The position numbers and the translations under genes were made by a program. A DNA stretch of 64,000 nucleotides from Kineosporia corallincola. GTDB lineage: Bacteria > Actinomycetota > Actinomycetes > Actinomycetales > Kineosporiaceae. The stretch is from NCBI RefSeq assembly GCF_018499875.1, contig NZ_JAHBAY010000003.1, forward strand, positions 186,001 through 250,000, written 5' to 3'. Positions 46,929 through 57,126 of the stretch are shown piece after piece (positions within the stretch are counted from its first letter, which is position 1; each line of letters begins with the position of its first letter). Under the pieces are notes generated by a model that saw nothing but the letters and a program-made list of their open reading frames with translations, searched no databases and was not told where the DNA came from.

Positions 46929-48020
46929 ATGACCACCAGCCGCCCCCTCCCGCCCACCGGTAGCCCGCTGAGCCGGCGCCGTCTGTTCCAGGCCGGGGCG
47001 CTGGCGCTCACCGGTAGCGCGTTCCTGGCCGCCTGCGGCTCGGACTCCGAGGCCGCCGGCAAGACGACGGGCGCGTCGGGCGACTTCGGCGAGATCGCGA
47101 TCCAGCTGTCGTGGATCAAGAACATCGAGTTCGCCGGCGAGTACATGGCGACCACCAAGGGCTACTACGAGAAGGCGGGCTTCTCGAAGGTGGAGCTGCT
47201 GGCCGGCGGCGCGTCGGGCACCAGCGCGGAGTCGGCGCTGGCCACCGGCAAGGCCTTCGTCGGGCTGTCCACCCCCACGGTCACCGGCCCGGCGGTCCTG
47301 GAGGGCGCGCCGCTGAAGATCGTCGGCACGACCTACCAGAAGAACCCGTTCTGCATCCTGTCCATCGACAAGGACCCGATCGCCACGCCGCAGGACATGG
47401 TGGGCAAGAAGATCGGTGTGCAGACCGGCGCCAACCAGGTGATCTTCGCGGCGCTGCTGAAGGCCAACGGCATCGACGAGAAGGACGTCGAGATCGTGCC
47501 GGTGCAGTTCGACCCGACCGTGGTCACCACCGGCGAGGTCTCCGGCTTCATGAGCTACATCACCAACGAGCCGATCCTGCTGTCCTCGCGCGGTTTCGAG
47601 GTCACCACGTTCCTGATGGCCGACCACGAGCTGCCGTTCGTGGCCGAGACCTTCACCGTGCTCCAGGACTCGATCGACAACGAGCGGGAGAAGGTCAAGG
47701 CGTTCCTCAAGGCCGAGATCCAGGGCTGGCGCGACGCGGTCGCGAGCCCGGACGAGTCGGCCGACCTCGCCGTCAACAATTTCGGCAAGGACCAGGGGCT
47801 GAAGCTGGACGAGCAGGTGAAGGAGGCCACCGCGCAGAACGACCTGATCGTCAGCGAGGACACCGAGGCCAACGGCCTGTTCACGATGACCCAGGAGCTG
47901 ATCGACGCGAACATCGAGCTGCTCGCCCTGGCCGGCACCACGATCACCGCCGACCAGCTGTTCGACCTGTCGCTGCTGGCCGAGGTGTACGCCGAGAACC
48001 CGGACCTGAAGAGCGCATGA
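46929..48020 (+). CDS. NMT1/SsuA-type ABC transporter substrate-binding lipoprotein
   Basis: 363 residues. The signal has SRRRLFQAG (a twin-arginine-like motif), a hydrophobic stretch and the lipobox FLAAC, giving a lipidated cysteine at about residue 37. The mature part ([30 protein letters not shown], stretch 47092-47181) fits the NMT1/THI5-like family. Ligands of relatives include thiamine-precursor pyrimidines, sulfonates, nitrate and riboflavin, so the ligand is open. ATG at 46929. First of four genes, divergent from def. No TPP riboswitch is seen upstream. Confidence 0.87.
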   Translation: MTTSRPLPPTGSPLSRRRLFQAGALALTGSAFLAACGSDSEAAGKTTGASGDFGEIAIQLSWIKNIEFAGEYMATTKGYYEKAGFSKVELLAGGASGTSAESALATGKAFVGLSTPTVTGPAVLEGAPLKIVGTTYQKNPFCILSIDKDPIATPQDMVGKKIGVQTGANQVIFAALLKANGIDEKDVEIVPVQFDPTVVTTGEVSGFMSYITNEPILLSSRGFEVTTFLMADHELPFVAETFTVLQDSIDNEREKVKAFLKAEIQGWRDAVASPDESADLAVNNFGKDQGLKLDEQVKEATAQNDLIVSEDTEANGLFTMTQELIDANIELLALAGTTITADQLFDLSLLAEVYAENPDLKSA

Positions 48021-48838
48021 CGTCCGCCGCGCCGGGCAGCACCGAACCGGTCACCACCGCCGCCGGCATCACCCTGGAAGGGCTGGGCAAGACCTTCCGG
48101 CTGGGCCGGCGGTCCGTCACCGCGCTCGAGGGCGCCAGTTTGAGGACGACGCAGGGCTCGTTCCTCTCGCTGCTCGGTCCCTCCGGCTGCGGCAAGTCGA
48201 CGATCCTGCGGGTGCTGGCCGGGCTGGAGACACCCACCGAGGGCCGGGCGCTGGTGCACGACGAGACGCCGCAGCAACTGCGCGGCCGGCACCATCTCGG
48301 CATCGCCTTCCAGGACCCGGCCCTGTTGCCCTGGCGCAGCGTGCGCACGAACATCCGCCTGCCGCTGGAGATCTCGGGCCTGAAGGTGGACCCGGGCTAC
48401 ATCGACGAGCTGATCGGGCTGGTCGGCCTGACCGGGTTCGAGAAGGCCCGCCCGGCCCAGCTGTCCGGCGGCATGCGCCAGCGGGTGTCGATCGCCCGGG
48501 CCCTGGTGGTGAAGCCGTCGGTGCTGCTGCTGGACGAGCCGTTCGGGGCGCTGGACGACATGACCCGGCAGCGGCTGAACCTGGAGCTGCTGCGGATCTG
48601 GACGGAGAAACCGGCCACCACGCTGATGGTCACGCACGGCATCAGCGAGGCGGTGTTCCTGTCCGACGTGGTGGCCGTGATGAGCCCCCGCCCGGGCCGG
48701 ATCGTCGAACTGGTGCCGATCGACCTGCCCCGGCCGCGCACCCCGGAGATGATGCGCACGCCGGAGTTCCACGCCCTGGCCGACCGGCTGTCCGAGCTGC
48801 TGTTCGGCACCGGCGGCGCGGCGACGGGTGCGATGTGA
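48017..48838 (+). CDS. ABC transporter ATPase (NMT1/SsuB type)
   Basis: 273 residues. Walker [11 protein letters not shown]-loop FQDPALLPW (typical of the nitrate/sulfonate/taurine class), signature LSGGMRQR, Walker [14 protein letters not shown] and H-loop MVTHGISEA are all complete. It energises import of the ligand bound by the upstream lipoprotein. ATG at 48017 overlaps the stop of that gene (ATGA), and the stop overlaps the next GTG. Confidence 0.93.
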   Translation: MTSAAPGSTEPVTTAAGITLEGLGKTFRLGRRSVTALEGASLRTTQGSFLSLLGPSGCGKSTILRVLAGLETPTEGRALVHDETPQQLRGRHHLGIAFQDPALLPWRSVRTNIRLPLEISGLKVDPGYIDELIGLVGLTGFEKARPAQLSGGMRQRVSIARALVVKPSVLLLDEPFGALDDMTRQRLNLELLRIWTEKPATTLMVTHGISEAVFLSDVVAVMSPRPGRIVELVPIDLPRPRTPEMMRTPEFHALADRLSELLFGTGGAATGAM

Positions 48839-49629
48839 CGGCGCAGCCGGGCTCCTCGTCGTCCATCGTTCGTGCCTATCCGGCCTGGCTCGGTGGTCTG
48901 GTGGGCACCGTGCTGCTGGTCGGGCTGTGGTGGCTGCTGGCGGCGACCGTGTTCGCCGACGCCGGTTCGGTGCCGACCCCGTGGGCGGTGGTGCGGCAGA
49001 TGGGTGACGACGGCTGGGACTTCTACGCCACCAACGCCGGGATCACCCTGCGCGGAGCGGCTCTCGGCTTCGCCTGGGGCAACCTGGCGGCGCTGGCCGT
49101 GGCCGCCCTGGCCCTGCTGCTGCCGCCGCTGGAGACCGTGGCCACACAGCTCGCGGTGATCAGTTACTGCATGCCGCTGACCGCGATCGGCCCGATCGTG
49201 CTGGTGATCTTCGGCGGCCGGGCCCCCACCGTCTTCCTGGCCGCGCTGTCGGTCTTCTTCACCACCCTGATCGGCTCGCTGCTCGGGCTGAAGGCCGCCG
49301 ACCGCACCAGCCTCGACCTGGTCGCGGCCTACGGCGGCGGGCGGTTCGCCCAGCTGCGCAAGGTGCGGGTGGTGGCCGCCCTCCCCCACGTGCTGAACGC
49401 CCTGAAGATCGCCGCACCGGCCGCCATGCTGGGCGCGATCATCGGTGAGTACCTGGGCGGCATCGACAACGGCCTGGGCGTGGTGCTCACCGTGGCGCAG
49501 CAGCAGTACCTGGTGCCGCGCACCTGGGCGCTGATGCTGGTCACCGGGGCGCTGGCCGGTCTGGGCTACGGCCTCTTCGCACTGGTCTCGCGGTTCGTCA
49601 CGCCGTGGTCGAGCGGGGCCGCGTCGTGA
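48835..49629 (+). CDS. ABC transporter permease (first of two)
   Basis: 264 residues, about six spans. The BPD_transp_1 fold is seen with the EAA-type loop [30 protein letters not shown] that contacts the ATPase. GTG start at 48835 overlapping the previous stop (GTGA). It differs from the second permease, so the channel is probably a heterodimer rather than the homodimer common in SsuC or ThiX systems. Confidence 0.92.
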   Translation: MTAQPGSSSSIVRAYPAWLGGLVGTVLLVGLWWLLAATVFADAGSVPTPWAVVRQMGDDGWDFYATNAGITLRGAALGFAWGNLAALAVAALALLLPPLETVATQLAVISYCMPLTAIGPIVLVIFGGRAPTVFLAALSVFFTTLIGSLLGLKAADRTSLDLVAAYGGGRFAQLRKVRVVAALPHVLNALKIAAPAAMLGAIIGEYLGGIDNGLGVVLTVAQQQYLVPRTWALMLVTGALAGLGYGLFALVSRFVTPWSSGAAS

Positions 49630-50411
49630 GCGGGGTGAGCCGGGCGGTGCTGCGGGCCCTGGCGCCGCTGCTGGTCTCGGCCGTGGTGGCGGTCGCGGCC
49701 TGGGAGGCGTTCCTGCGGGCCTTCGACGTCAACCCGCTGGTGGGCAAGGACCCGGCGGCGGTCTGGGCCTACCTGTTCACCGATGCTGACGCCGCCGCCA
49801 ACCGCACCGACGTGCTGGAGCCGCTGCTGGTCACGCTGAAGGACGCGTCGCTCGGCTTCGGCGGAGGCCTGGTGGTGGCGCTGCTGGTGGCCGTCGTGTT
49901 CGTGCTGTCCCGCAGCGTCGAGCAGGCCTTCCTGCCGGTCGCGATGCTGCTGCGCTCGGTGCCGCTGGTAGCGATGACCCCGCTGATCACGCTGGTGTTC
50001 GGGCGTGGCCTGGCCGGGGTGTCGGTGATCGCCGGGATCGTGGTGTTCTTCCCGGCGCTGGTGACGGTCGTGTTCGGCCTGCGCTCGGTGAACCCGCAGG
50101 CACGTGACCTGGTGGAGGCCTACGGCGGCGGCCGGGCCACGGCCCTGCGCAAGGTGGCCCTGCCGGCCGCCCTGCCCTCGCTGTTCGCGGCCATGCGGAT
50201 CTCGGTGCCGGGTGCGCTGATCGGGGCACTGGTGGCCGAGTGGCTGGCCACCGGCAAGGGCGTGGGCGGCGAGATCCTGCGCGACATCGGGGCGTTCGGC
50301 TACGACCACCTGTGGGCCTCGATCATCGTGCTGACCGCCGTGTCGGTGCTGCTGTACACCGTGCTGGGGCTGATCGAGCAGCTGGTGCTGGCCCGGTTCG
50401 GCGAGGCCTGA
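49626..50411 (+). CDS. ABC transporter permease (second of two)
   Basis: 261 residues, about six spans. The EAA loop is LVEAYGGGRATALRKVALPAALPSLFAAMR, and LLRSVPLVAMTPLITLVFG is the conserved family segment. GTG at 49626 overlaps the previous stop (GTGA); all four genes of this importer are overlapped in this way. It converges on the hypothetical gene at 50420, only 8 bp away. Confidence 0.92.
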   Translation: MSGVSRAVLRALAPLLVSAVVAVAAWEAFLRAFDVNPLVGKDPAAVWAYLFTDADAAANRTDVLEPLLVTLKDASLGFGGGLVVALLVAVVFVLSRSVEQAFLPVAMLLRSVPLVAMTPLITLVFGRGLAGVSVIAGIVVFFPALVTVVFGLRSVNPQARDLVEAYGGGRATALRKVALPAALPSLFAAMRISVPGALIGALVAEWLATGKGVGGEILRDIGAFGYDHLWASIIVLTAVSVLLYTVLGLIEQLVLARFGEA

Positions 50412-50419
50412 CGCCCGGA

Positions 50420-50971
50420 TCAGGTGCCGGAGTCGCTCGTCATCACACCGACGTCGCGCGCCAGGCCGGGCTTGAGGCCGGGCGAGGGAAGACGGATGCG
50501 CCGGGCGCGCGACACCCGGCCCTGGGTGCCCGGGCCCGGGGTCTTCGGGCGGATCAGCCGGATGAACTCGTCGCGTTCCTCCACGCTGACGTACAGAGTG
50601 GTGAGCGGCACCCGCGCCCCGAGCACCCGGGCGTGCACCCCGACGCCCAGGCGGATCCGGGCCAGGTCGCGGCGCGAGCCGTTGACCAGCCAGGTGCCCC
50701 GCCAGCCGTGCACGCCGACGCTGAGCACCTCGCGGTCGTCGGGCTCGGCCGAGGCGATCGCGTGCCGTGGCACGGTGGCCTGGAACGCCCAGCCCAGCCG
50801 GACCTGCACGGCGTCTTCCGTCACCAGGACACCACTGAACCGGGGCCCGCACCCGAGCCCGCCCAGCAGCCGGCGCATGCCCGGCGAGTAGGCGATCCGG
50901 AACTCCCTCTCGGCCATCTCCATCACCTCTGCGTCCGACATTACGGCGGGCGGGCGGTCCTGGCGAGACAT
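50420..50971 (-). CDS. Conserved hypothetical protein, possible PH-like fold
   Basis: 183 residues from the first ATG (173 from the second, at 50941); the true start is unclear because no good ribosome site is visible. I do not recognise it as a named family. The body is a series of predicted strands (FSGVLVTEDAVQVRLGWAF, VLSVGVHGWRGTWLVNG, TLYVSVEERDEFIRLI) without membrane spans, so a small beta domain of PH type is plausible. The C-terminus is basic and Pro-rich. It lies 21 bp downstream of priA and is probably co-transcribed. Confidence 0.6.
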   Translation of the reverse strand: MSRQDRPPAVMSDAEVMEMAEREFRIAYSPGMRRLLGGLGCGPRFSGVLVTEDAVQVRLGWAFQATVPRHAIASAEPDDREVLSVGVHGWRGTWLVNGSRRDLARIRLGVGVHARVLGARVPLTTLYVSVEERDEFIRLIRPKTPGPGTQGRVSRARRIRLPSPGLKPGLARDVGVMTSDSGT

Positions 50972-50992
50972 CCGCCACGCATCACCCGGAGT

Positions 50993-53164
50993 TCAGCCGG
51001 GGTTCAGCGGGTCCAGCTGGATCCGGGTGGCCCCGGGTTCACGCCGTGAGCTGCGGATCGCCGCCGCCTCATGCAGGGCCCGGGCCAGGACGGCCAGATC
51101 TTTCCGGGACGCCCGCAACAACACCCGCACCTGGGTCTCGTCGATCTCCTCGGCTTCCTTGACCGGTTCTTCGAGGCCCGAAAGGGCAGCGGTGCGGGGC
51201 AACCGGCGACGCGGTTCGCGCGGTTTCGGCGGGGGTTCCGCCGCCGGGGTGGCGACCAGCACCTCGGTGGGCCCCAGCGTCTGTGTGCCCTCGGGCAGCC
51301 GGGCGATGCGCACCAGCGAGTTCACAGCGGTGGCTGTGCCGGTCACGTCGGCCATCACCACCGCGGGCGGGAAGCCCAGCTCGGCGCGCTCGTCGAACTC
51401 CCGGTCGGCCTGGCTGCCCGGGTCGACACGGATCAGCGCCTGCACCGCCGGAACCTGCGGATCGGCGCTGACGATCACCGCTCCCCCGGCGGCCGAGGGC
51501 CGCACCAGAGCCGCCGCGCCCAGCCAGCGCCGCAGCGCGTCCTCGCTCGCCCGCAGGTCGGGCCGCTCCAGCAGACGGCCGGCGTCGAGCAGCACGGCCG
51601 CCGCGTAACCGCCCTCGACCACCGGCTCGATGCCCGGGGTGGACACCACCAGGGCGTTCGGCGGCACGTGCGGCGTGGGCCCGTCGGCCTGCGGCACCAC
51701 CACCGCGGCGCCGGCGAAGGCCTGGCCGAGTTCCTCGGCGGTGCGCCCGACCCCGACCGTGGTGGCGCGCAGCCGCCGGCCCTGGCAGTTCTGGCAGCGC
51801 CAGGCCGCGGCCACCCGGCCGCACCACCGGCACTCCGGCAGGCTCGCCTGGTCTTTCGGCACGGAGCGGGGCAGCCCGACCGGCCCGTGGCAGTGCTCGC
51901 AGCGGGCCGGGTGACGGCAGTCCTGGCAGGCCAGGCCGGGCAGGTAGCCGGCCCGGGGCACCTGCACCAGCACCGGGCCGCGCTTCAGCCCGTCGCTGAT
52001 CGCGCGCCAGGCCGGGCCGGGCAGGCGACCGTGGGCCGACGGGTCGTCGCGACCCCCCACCGCGGTGGCGGCCACCTGGATGCGGGGCCAGGCGTCGCGC
52101 ACCACCCGGCGGTCCGCGACCACCGGCCGGGCCCAGCCGGTGCGCAGCCAGCCCGCGCACTCCACCGACCGCGACCAGGAACCGGCGATCAGCGCGGCCC
52201 CCTCCAGCCCGGCGCGCACGGCCAGCACCTCGCGGGCGTGCGGGTACGGGGCGCGGGGCTCGGAGTGCATCTCGTCGCCGTCGTCCCAGATGACCACCAG
52301 GCCCAGGTCGTGCACCGGGGCGAAGGCGGTGGCCCGGGTGCCGATCGCCACCTTCACGTCGCCCCGGGAAAGCGCCAGAAAGTTGCGATAGCGGGTGGTC
52401 GGGCCGAGATCGGCCTCCAGCCGGGCGTGCCGCCCCTGCCCCAGCCTGCGGGTGAGCACCCGGTCGAGGGCGTCCACGTCACGCTTGTCGGGCAGCACCA
52501 CCAGCGATCCGCGCCCGGCCCGCAGAGCGGCGGCGATCGTGGCGGCCAGGTCGTCGCACCAGGCCGGGCCGGGCAGGGCGGTCCACACCGCGCGGGGGGC
52601 GTCGCCGGCGGCGATCCGGGCGAGCAGGGCGGGACCGGCGCGGTATTGCTCCCAGCCTGTTATCGGGATGGGTGAGACCACCGCCCCGTCCACGGGACCG
52701 TCCTCCTGCCCGAAGGGCGGCAGGGGCTCGGGGCGGGGTGCCTGCTCCACCCGGGCGTGCCGGGGCGGGACCGCCAGGCGCAGCACGTCGGTGAGGTTGC
52801 CCGCGTACCGCTCGGCCACCACCCGGCACAGCCGCAGCACCGCCGGGGTCAGCACCCGCTCCGGCGACACCACCCGCCGCAACGGCGCCAGCCGGCCCTG
52901 GTGGTCCGAGGCCTCCACCCGCTCCAGCAGGTATCCCTCGACGTCCTGCCCGCCGAACCGCACCCGCACCCGCACCCCGGGCTGCGCGGCGGCCGACATC
53001 GGCTCGGGCACCAGGTAGTCGAAGACCCGGTCGAGGTGGGGCAACGGCACGTCGACGGTGACGCGGGCGACCGGTAGCTCGGCCGCCGCCGGCGCGGGGG
53101 GTTTGGGCTTGCGGCCCCGGGTGGCGGCCCGGAGCAGTTCCAGCTGGTCGCCGTCGGTGCTCAT
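50993..53164 (-). CDS. priA: Primosomal protein N' (PriA), helicase motifs lost
   Basis: 723 residues. The N-terminal DNA-binding domain starts at VARVTVDVPLPHLDRVFDYLVP. The zinc part is complete: eight cysteines in CQDCRHPARCEHCHG and CRWCGR...CQNC. The position of Walker A reads AVWTALPGPAWCDD with no GKT, and the DEAH position reads VVIWDDGDEMH. ATP hydrolysis and unwinding are therefore unlikely. Loss of helicase motifs is known for actinobacterial PriA, which may act only as a structural loader. ATG at 53164. It is between metK and def, the usual place. Confidence 0.93.
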   Translation of the reverse strand: MSTDGDQLELLRAATRGRKPKPPAPAAAELPVARVTVDVPLPHLDRVFDYLVPEPMSAAAQPGVRVRVRFGGQDVEGYLLERVEASDHQGRLAPLRRVVSPERVLTPAVLRLCRVVAERYAGNLTDVLRLAVPPRHARVEQAPRPEPLPPFGQEDGPVDGAVVSPIPITGWEQYRAGPALLARIAAGDAPRAVWTALPGPAWCDDLAATIAAALRAGRGSLVVLPDKRDVDALDRVLTRRLGQGRHARLEADLGPTTRYRNFLALSRGDVKVAIGTRATAFAPVHDLGLVVIWDDGDEMHSEPRAPYPHAREVLAVRAGLEGAALIAGSWSRSVECAGWLRTGWARPVVADRRVVRDAWPRIQVAATAVGGRDDPSAHGRLPGPAWRAISDGLKRGPVLVQVPRAGYLPGLACQDCRHPARCEHCHGPVGLPRSVPKDQASLPECRWCGRVAAAWRCQNCQGRRLRATTVGVGRTAEELGQAFAGAAVVVPQADGPTPHVPPNALVVSTPGIEPVVEGGYAAAVLLDAGRLLERPDLRASEDALRRWLGAAALVRPSAAGGAVIVSADPQVPAVQALIRVDPGSQADREFDERAELGFPPAVVMADVTGTATAVNSLVRIARLPEGTQTLGPTEVLVATPAAEPPPKPREPRRRLPRTAALSGLEEPVKEAEEIDETQVRVLLRASRKDLAVLARALHEAAAIRSSRREPGATRIQLDPLNPG

Positions 53165-53185
53165 GATGAACTCAACCTAAAGCAC

Positions 53186-53219
53186 GCGCGGCCGTCACCG
53201 TTTCCGGTGACGGCCGCGC
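53186..53219 (-). terminator. Hairpin after metK
   Basis: GCGCGGCCGTCACC at 53186-53199 pairs perfectly over 14 bp with 53206-53219, loop GTTTCC. On the minus strand it starts about 30 bp beyond the metK stop and ends before priA. No T-run follows, so termination may need Rho or be partial. Confidence 0.7.
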
Positions 53220-53249
53220 TGTGGAAAGTGCTCAGCTGTGGAGAACCAC

Positions 53250-54440
53250 TCAGCCGATGACCGAGCGCAGGGCGTCGACCCGGTCGGTCTGCTCCCAGGT
53301 CATGCCCTCCAGATTGCGGCCGAAGTGCCCGTACGCCGCGGTCTGGTGGTACTTCGGCTTCAGCAGGTCCAGATCCCGGATGATCGCGGCCGGACGCAGG
53401 TCGAACACCTCACGGATCGCCGCGGTGATCCGGTCCACCGGAGCGGTCTCGGTACCGAACGTCTCCACGTACAGACCCACCGGCTGCGCCTTGCCGATCG
53501 CGTACGCGACCTGCACCTCGCACCGCCTGGCCAGCCCGGCCGCCACCACGTTCTTGGCCACCCACCGCATCGCGTACGCGGCCGAGCGGTCCACCTTCGA
53601 CGGGTCCTTGCCACTGAACGCGCCACCACCGTGACGAGCGAAACCACCGTACGTGTCCACGATGATCTTGCGCCCGGTCAGGCCGGCGTCACCCATCGGG
53701 CCACCCACTTCGAACCGCCCGGTCGGGTTCACCAGCAACCGGTAGTCCGACGTGTCGATCTGCACCCGGTCCAGCACCGGCTTGATCACGTGGTCCACCA
53801 CGTCCGGCTGGAGCAGGTTCTCCAGCGACACGTCGGCCGCGTGCTGGCTCGAGACCACCACCGTGTCGAGACGCACCGCCCGGTCACCGTCGTACGCGAT
53901 CGTCACCTGTGTCTTACCGTCCGGACGCAGATACGGAACCTCACCCGACTTCCGCACCTCGGTCAGCCGCTCGGCCAGCCGGTGCGCCAGCCAGATCGGC
54001 AACGGCAGCAACTCGGGCGTGTCGTCGTTCGCGTAACCGAACATCAGACCCTGGTCACCGGCGCCCTGGAGATCCAGCGGGTCCGCACCCGCCTCGACCC
54101 GCGCCTCGTACGCCGTGTCGACACCCTGCGCGATGTCCGGCGACTGCGCACCGATCGACACCTCGACACCACAGGAGTTCCCGTCGAACCCCTTGGTCGA
54201 GGAGTCGTAACCGATGTCCAGGATCGTCTTGCGCACGATCGACGGGATGTCGGCATAAGCCTTGGTGGTCACCTCACCGGCGACATGCACCAGACCCGTG
54301 GTGACCATCGTCTCCACGGCGACCCGCGAGGTCGGGTCCTGCTCCAGCAGAGCATCGAGAACCGCGTCACTGATCTGGTCACAGATCTTGTCGGGGTGCC
54401 CCTCGGTGACGGACTCAGAGGTGAACAGACGATCGGACAC
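53250..54440 (-). CDS. metK: S-adenosylmethionine synthetase
   Basis: 396 residues. Makes S-adenosylmethionine from methionine and ATP; supplies the several methyltransferases in this window. Landmarks are [40 protein letters not shown] and [19 protein letters not shown] with the P-loop-like segment. GTG start at 54440 with GGGAG upstream. The 72 bp before it contains no SAM riboswitch that I can see. Confidence 0.98.
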   Translation of the reverse strand: MSDRLFTSESVTEGHPDKICDQISDAVLDALLEQDPTSRVAVETMVTTGLVHVAGEVTTKAYADIPSIVRKTILDIGYDSSTKGFDGNSCGVEVSIGAQSPDIAQGVDTAYEARVEAGADPLDLQGAGDQGLMFGYANDDTPELLPLPIWLAHRLAERLTEVRKSGEVPYLRPDGKTQVTIAYDGDRAVRLDTVVVSSQHAADVSLENLLQPDVVDHVIKPVLDRVQIDTSDYRLLVNPTGRFEVGGPMGDAGLTGRKIIVDTYGGFARHGGGAFSGKDPSKVDRSAAYAMRWVAKNVVAAGLARRCEVQVAYAIGKAQPVGLYVETFGTETAPVDRITAAIREVFDLRPAAIIRDLDLLKPKYHQTAAYGHFGRNLEGMTWEQTDRVDALRSVIG

Positions 54441-54512
54441 GGCACTCCCGAGGGGTGATGACGAGGAATGATTGAGGAACGGAGTCAGCAGGCTCCCCCA
54501 CAGCGACCTACT

Positions 54513-55814
54513 CTAACCATCCTGGTTGACAAGGGGCAGGACGGCGTCCCAGATCGCCTCGGCGACTCTCTCCTTGGAGCCGGGCGGTACCGGCGTGACG
54601 GTGCCGTCGGCCGCCAGCACGACGACCTCCGTGTCGTCCTTCCCGAACACCTTCCCGGCCGACACGTCGTTGAGCACCAGCAGGTCGCAGCCCTTGCGGG
54701 CGAGCTTGGCGGTGGCGTGCTCCAGTGCGGTGCCGGTGTCGTCGCCGGTCTCCGCGGCGAATCCCACCACCACCTGCCCGGGGCGGCGCGCGGCCACCAG
54801 GCCGGCCAGGATGTCGGGGTTGCGGACGAGCGTGACGACCGGCGCGTCCTCGTCGTCCACCGTTTTCTTGATCTTGTGCCTGGCCACCTCGGACGGCCGG
54901 AAGTCGGCCACCGCGGCGGCCATCACCACCACGTCGGCGTCCCGCACCGCTTCGGTCATCGCGTCGCGCATCTGGAGGGCGGTCTCGACGCGTACCAGGT
55001 CGGCTTCAGGCGGCGGGGCCACCTCGATCGACCCGGAGACCAACGTGACCTTCGCGCCCCGGTCGAGGGCTGCCCGGGCCAGCGCGACACCCTGCCGGCC
55101 CGAGGACCGGTTGCCGAGGAACCGCACCGGGTCGAGCGGTTCGCGGGTGCCGCCCGCCGAGATCACGACACGTCGGCCGGCCAGAACTGAGGACGACGAG
55201 GAGCCCGCGCCCGGCACGCCGTGCGCCGGGCGGTCGCCCGGCCGGGCCTCGGGGTGCCGGACGGCGACAGGCTGTGCGGAGGCCGCCGGGAGCAGGGCCA
55301 CCGCCGCGGTGAAGAGTTGTTCCGGCTCGGGCAGCCGGCCCGGGCCGGTGTCGGCGCCGGTCAGCCGGCCGCTGGCGGGATCGACCACGTGGACGCCGCG
55401 CTCACGCAGAGTGGCGACATTGGCGACGGTGGCCGGATGCGTCCACATCTCGGTGTGCATCGCGGGTGCCAGCATCACCGGGCATCGCGCGGTGAGCAGC
55501 ACGTTGGTGAGCAGGTCGTCAGCCAGGCCGTGAGCGGCCCGGGCGAGCAGGTCCGCGGTTGCCGGCACCACCACGACCAGGTCGGCCTGCTGGCCGATCC
55601 GGACGTGCGGCACCTCGTCCACGTCGTCCCAGACCGAGGTCGAGACCGGGTGCCCGGACAGGGCCGCCCAGGTCGGCGCGCCGACGAAGTTCAGCGCGGC
55701 CTGGGTCGGAACCACCCGGACATCATGCCCTGCCTCTTTGAACAGGCGCAGAAGGAGACACGCCTTGTAGGCGGCGATGCCGCCACCGACGCCCAGGACG
55801 ATGCGGCGGCCCAT
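54513..55814 (-). CDS. coaBC: Bifunctional phosphopantothenoylcysteine decarboxylase / synthetase
   Basis: 433 residues. Two steps of coenzyme A synthesis. The N-terminal CoaC flavoprotein domain has GVGGGIAAYKACLLLR, ATADLLARAAHGLADDLL and PAMHTEMW with the catalytic His. A linker of about 25 residues with Ser/Gly runs joins it to CoaB (VVISAGGTREPLDPVRFLGNRSSG, then KIKK). I chose ATG 55814 with AAAGG upstream; a GTG one codon earlier is also open. It lies 21 bp after rpoZ. Confidence 0.96.
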   Translation of the reverse strand: MGRRIVLGVGGGIAAYKACLLLRLFKEAGHDVRVVPTQAALNFVGAPTWAALSGHPVSTSVWDDVDEVPHVRIGQQADLVVVVPATADLLARAAHGLADDLLTNVLLTARCPVMLAPAMHTEMWTHPATVANVATLRERGVHVVDPASGRLTGADTGPGRLPEPEQLFTAAVALLPAASAQPVAVRHPEARPGDRPAHGVPGAGSSSSSVLAGRRVVISAGGTREPLDPVRFLGNRSSGRQGVALARAALDRGAKVTLVSGSIEVAPPPEADLVRVETALQMRDAMTEAVRDADVVVMAAAVADFRPSEVARHKIKKTVDDEDAPVVTLVRNPDILAGLVAARRPGQVVVGFAAETGDDTGTALEHATAKLARKGCDLLVLNDVSAGKVFGKDDTEVVVLAADGTVTPVPPGSKERVAEAIWDAVLPLVNQDG

Positions 55815-55835
55815 CACTGCCTTTCGGAACGCTGG

Positions 55836-56096
55836 TCAGTCGTGCTTCTCGGCGGTCAGCAGACCTTCGTTGATCTCGCGCATGGCGACCGAGAGCGGCT
55901 TCTCCTGCACGTGGGTCTCGACCAGCGGGCCGACGTACTCCAGCAGGCCCTCGCCCAGCTGGGAGTAGTACGCGTTGATCTGCCGCGCGCGCTTGGCCGC
56001 GAAGATCACCAGCGAGTACTTGGAATCCACCGTCGACAGCAGGTCGTCGATCGGCGGGTTGGTGATGCCTTCGGGGTTGGCAACAGTTCCGGACAC
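55836..56096 (-). CDS. rpoZ: RNA polymerase omega subunit
   Basis: 86 residues. [35 protein letters not shown] is the omega signature (stretch 55970-56070); YSQLGEG and [11 protein letters not shown] follow. Omega helps assemble RNA polymerase around the beta' subunit. The GTG at 56096 has a GGAG site 5 nt upstream. It stands between gmk and coaBC as in most actinobacteria. Confidence 0.95.
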   Translation of the reverse strand: MSGTVANPEGITNPPIDDLLSTVDSKYSLVIFAAKRARQINAYYSQLGEGLLEYVGPLVETHVQEKPLSVAMREINEGLLTAEKHD

Positions 56097-56177
56097 ACAA
56101 ACTCCAGGCGTAGATGGTGCGTAAAGCTCAGCACACGGACGGGCCACAGGCGAATTCTCCGCCGCGACCGAAGGCTT

Positions 56178-56804
56178 TCAGTGGTGCGAGTCGACCCGCT
56201 TGGTAGGGGTCAGACCCATCCATGATACGAGCTCGTCAGTGGCCCGCGTGACATCGTCGTTCACGATGCTGATGTCGAACTCGGCCTCGGCGGCCATCTC
56301 GACCTCCGCGGTGCGGAGCCTACGCTCCCGCTCCTCACTGTCCTCGGTACCACGCCCGACCAGCCGGCGGACCAGTTCGTCCAGGCTGGGCGGCTTGAGG
56401 AAGACGAAGAACGCGCCCGGCATGTTCTGCCGGACCTGCCGTGCGCCTTGCAGGTCGATCTCCAGCAAGGCCGGACGGCCCTGCGCCAGAACCGCCTCGA
56501 CCGCGGCGCGCGGGGTGCCGTACCGGTGCCGGCCGTGCACCACCGCCCACTCCAGCAACTGGCCTGCTTCAGCCAGCTTGTCGAACTCGGCGTCATCCAC
56601 GAAGTAGTAGTGGACGCCTTCTTGCTCACCCGGCCGAGGAGGCCGGGTGGTGACCGAGACGGAGAGCCAGATCTGCTCGTAGCGGCGGCGGATATCAGCC
56701 GCGACCGTACCCTTCCCCACCGCTGTCGGCCCTGCCAGCACCGTCAGCCGTCCTGGCCGAACCACCCCGCCCCCCGACGGGTCTCCGAGCTCCGTCCCGA
56801 TCAC
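56178..56804 (-). CDS. gmk: Guanylate kinase
   Basis: 208 residues. Phosphorylates GMP to GDP. P-loop [28 protein letters not shown] (GMP binding) and [12 protein letters not shown] are intact. GTG at 56804 is used, 7 bp after mihF, but the GTG pair at residues 14-15, just before [11 protein letters not shown], is a possible alternative start. Confidence 0.96.
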   Translation of the reverse strand: MIGTELGDPSGGGVVRPGRLTVLAGPTAVGKGTVAADIRRRYEQIWLSVSVTTRPPRPGEQEGVHYYFVDDAEFDKLAEAGQLLEWAVVHGRHRYGTPRAAVEAVLAQGRPALLEIDLQGARQVRQNMPGAFFVFLKPPSLDELVRRLVGRGTEDSEERERRLRTAEVEMAAEAEFDISIVNDDVTRATDELVSWMGLTPTKRVDSHH

Positions 56805-56811
56805 CTCTTAC

Positions 56812-57126
56812 TCAGCTCCCGAAGCGCTTGACCAGCGCAGCGATCTGGTTGGAGCCGAGGCCACGCACACGCCGGGACTCGGAGATGCCAATCTCTTCCA
56901 TGATCTGACGGGCACGCACCTTGCCCACGCCGGGCAGGGCCTCGAGAAGCGCCGACACCTTCATCTTGCCGATCACCTCGTTCTCCTGCCCCTCTTTGAT
57001 CACTTCCCCGAGAGAGCCCTGCGAGTACTTGAGCCTGTTCTTGATCTCGGCACGCGCACGCCGAGCCTCGGCCGCCTTCACCAGGGCGGCGGCCCGCTGC
57101 TCGGGAGTCAGGGGGGGCAGAGCCAC
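56812..57126 (-). CDS. mihF: Integration host factor, actinobacterial type (mIHF)
   Basis: 104 residues. The nucleoid-associated protein of actinobacteria, known in mycobacteria as an essential factor that also supports phage integration. ALPPLTPEQRAAALVKAAEARRARAE is the N-terminal helix and KVSALLEALPGVGKVRARQI the helix-two-turn-helix DNA-binding region, then RRVRGLGSNQ. I take GTG 57126, which has GAGG 8 nt upstream and matches the known start VALP; GTG 57135 is an alternative. The long repeat-bearing spacer lies upstream. Confidence 0.94.
   Translation of the reverse strand: MALPPLTPEQRAAALVKAAEARRARAEIKNRLKYSQGSLGEVIKEGQENEVIGKMKVSALLEALPGVGKVRARQIMEEIGISESRRVRGLGSNQIAALVKRFGS

Noticed and set aside
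54441-54512. SAM riboswitch upstream of metK
   Set aside because: Only 72 bp and no SAM-I/SAM-II-like conserved core could be found.
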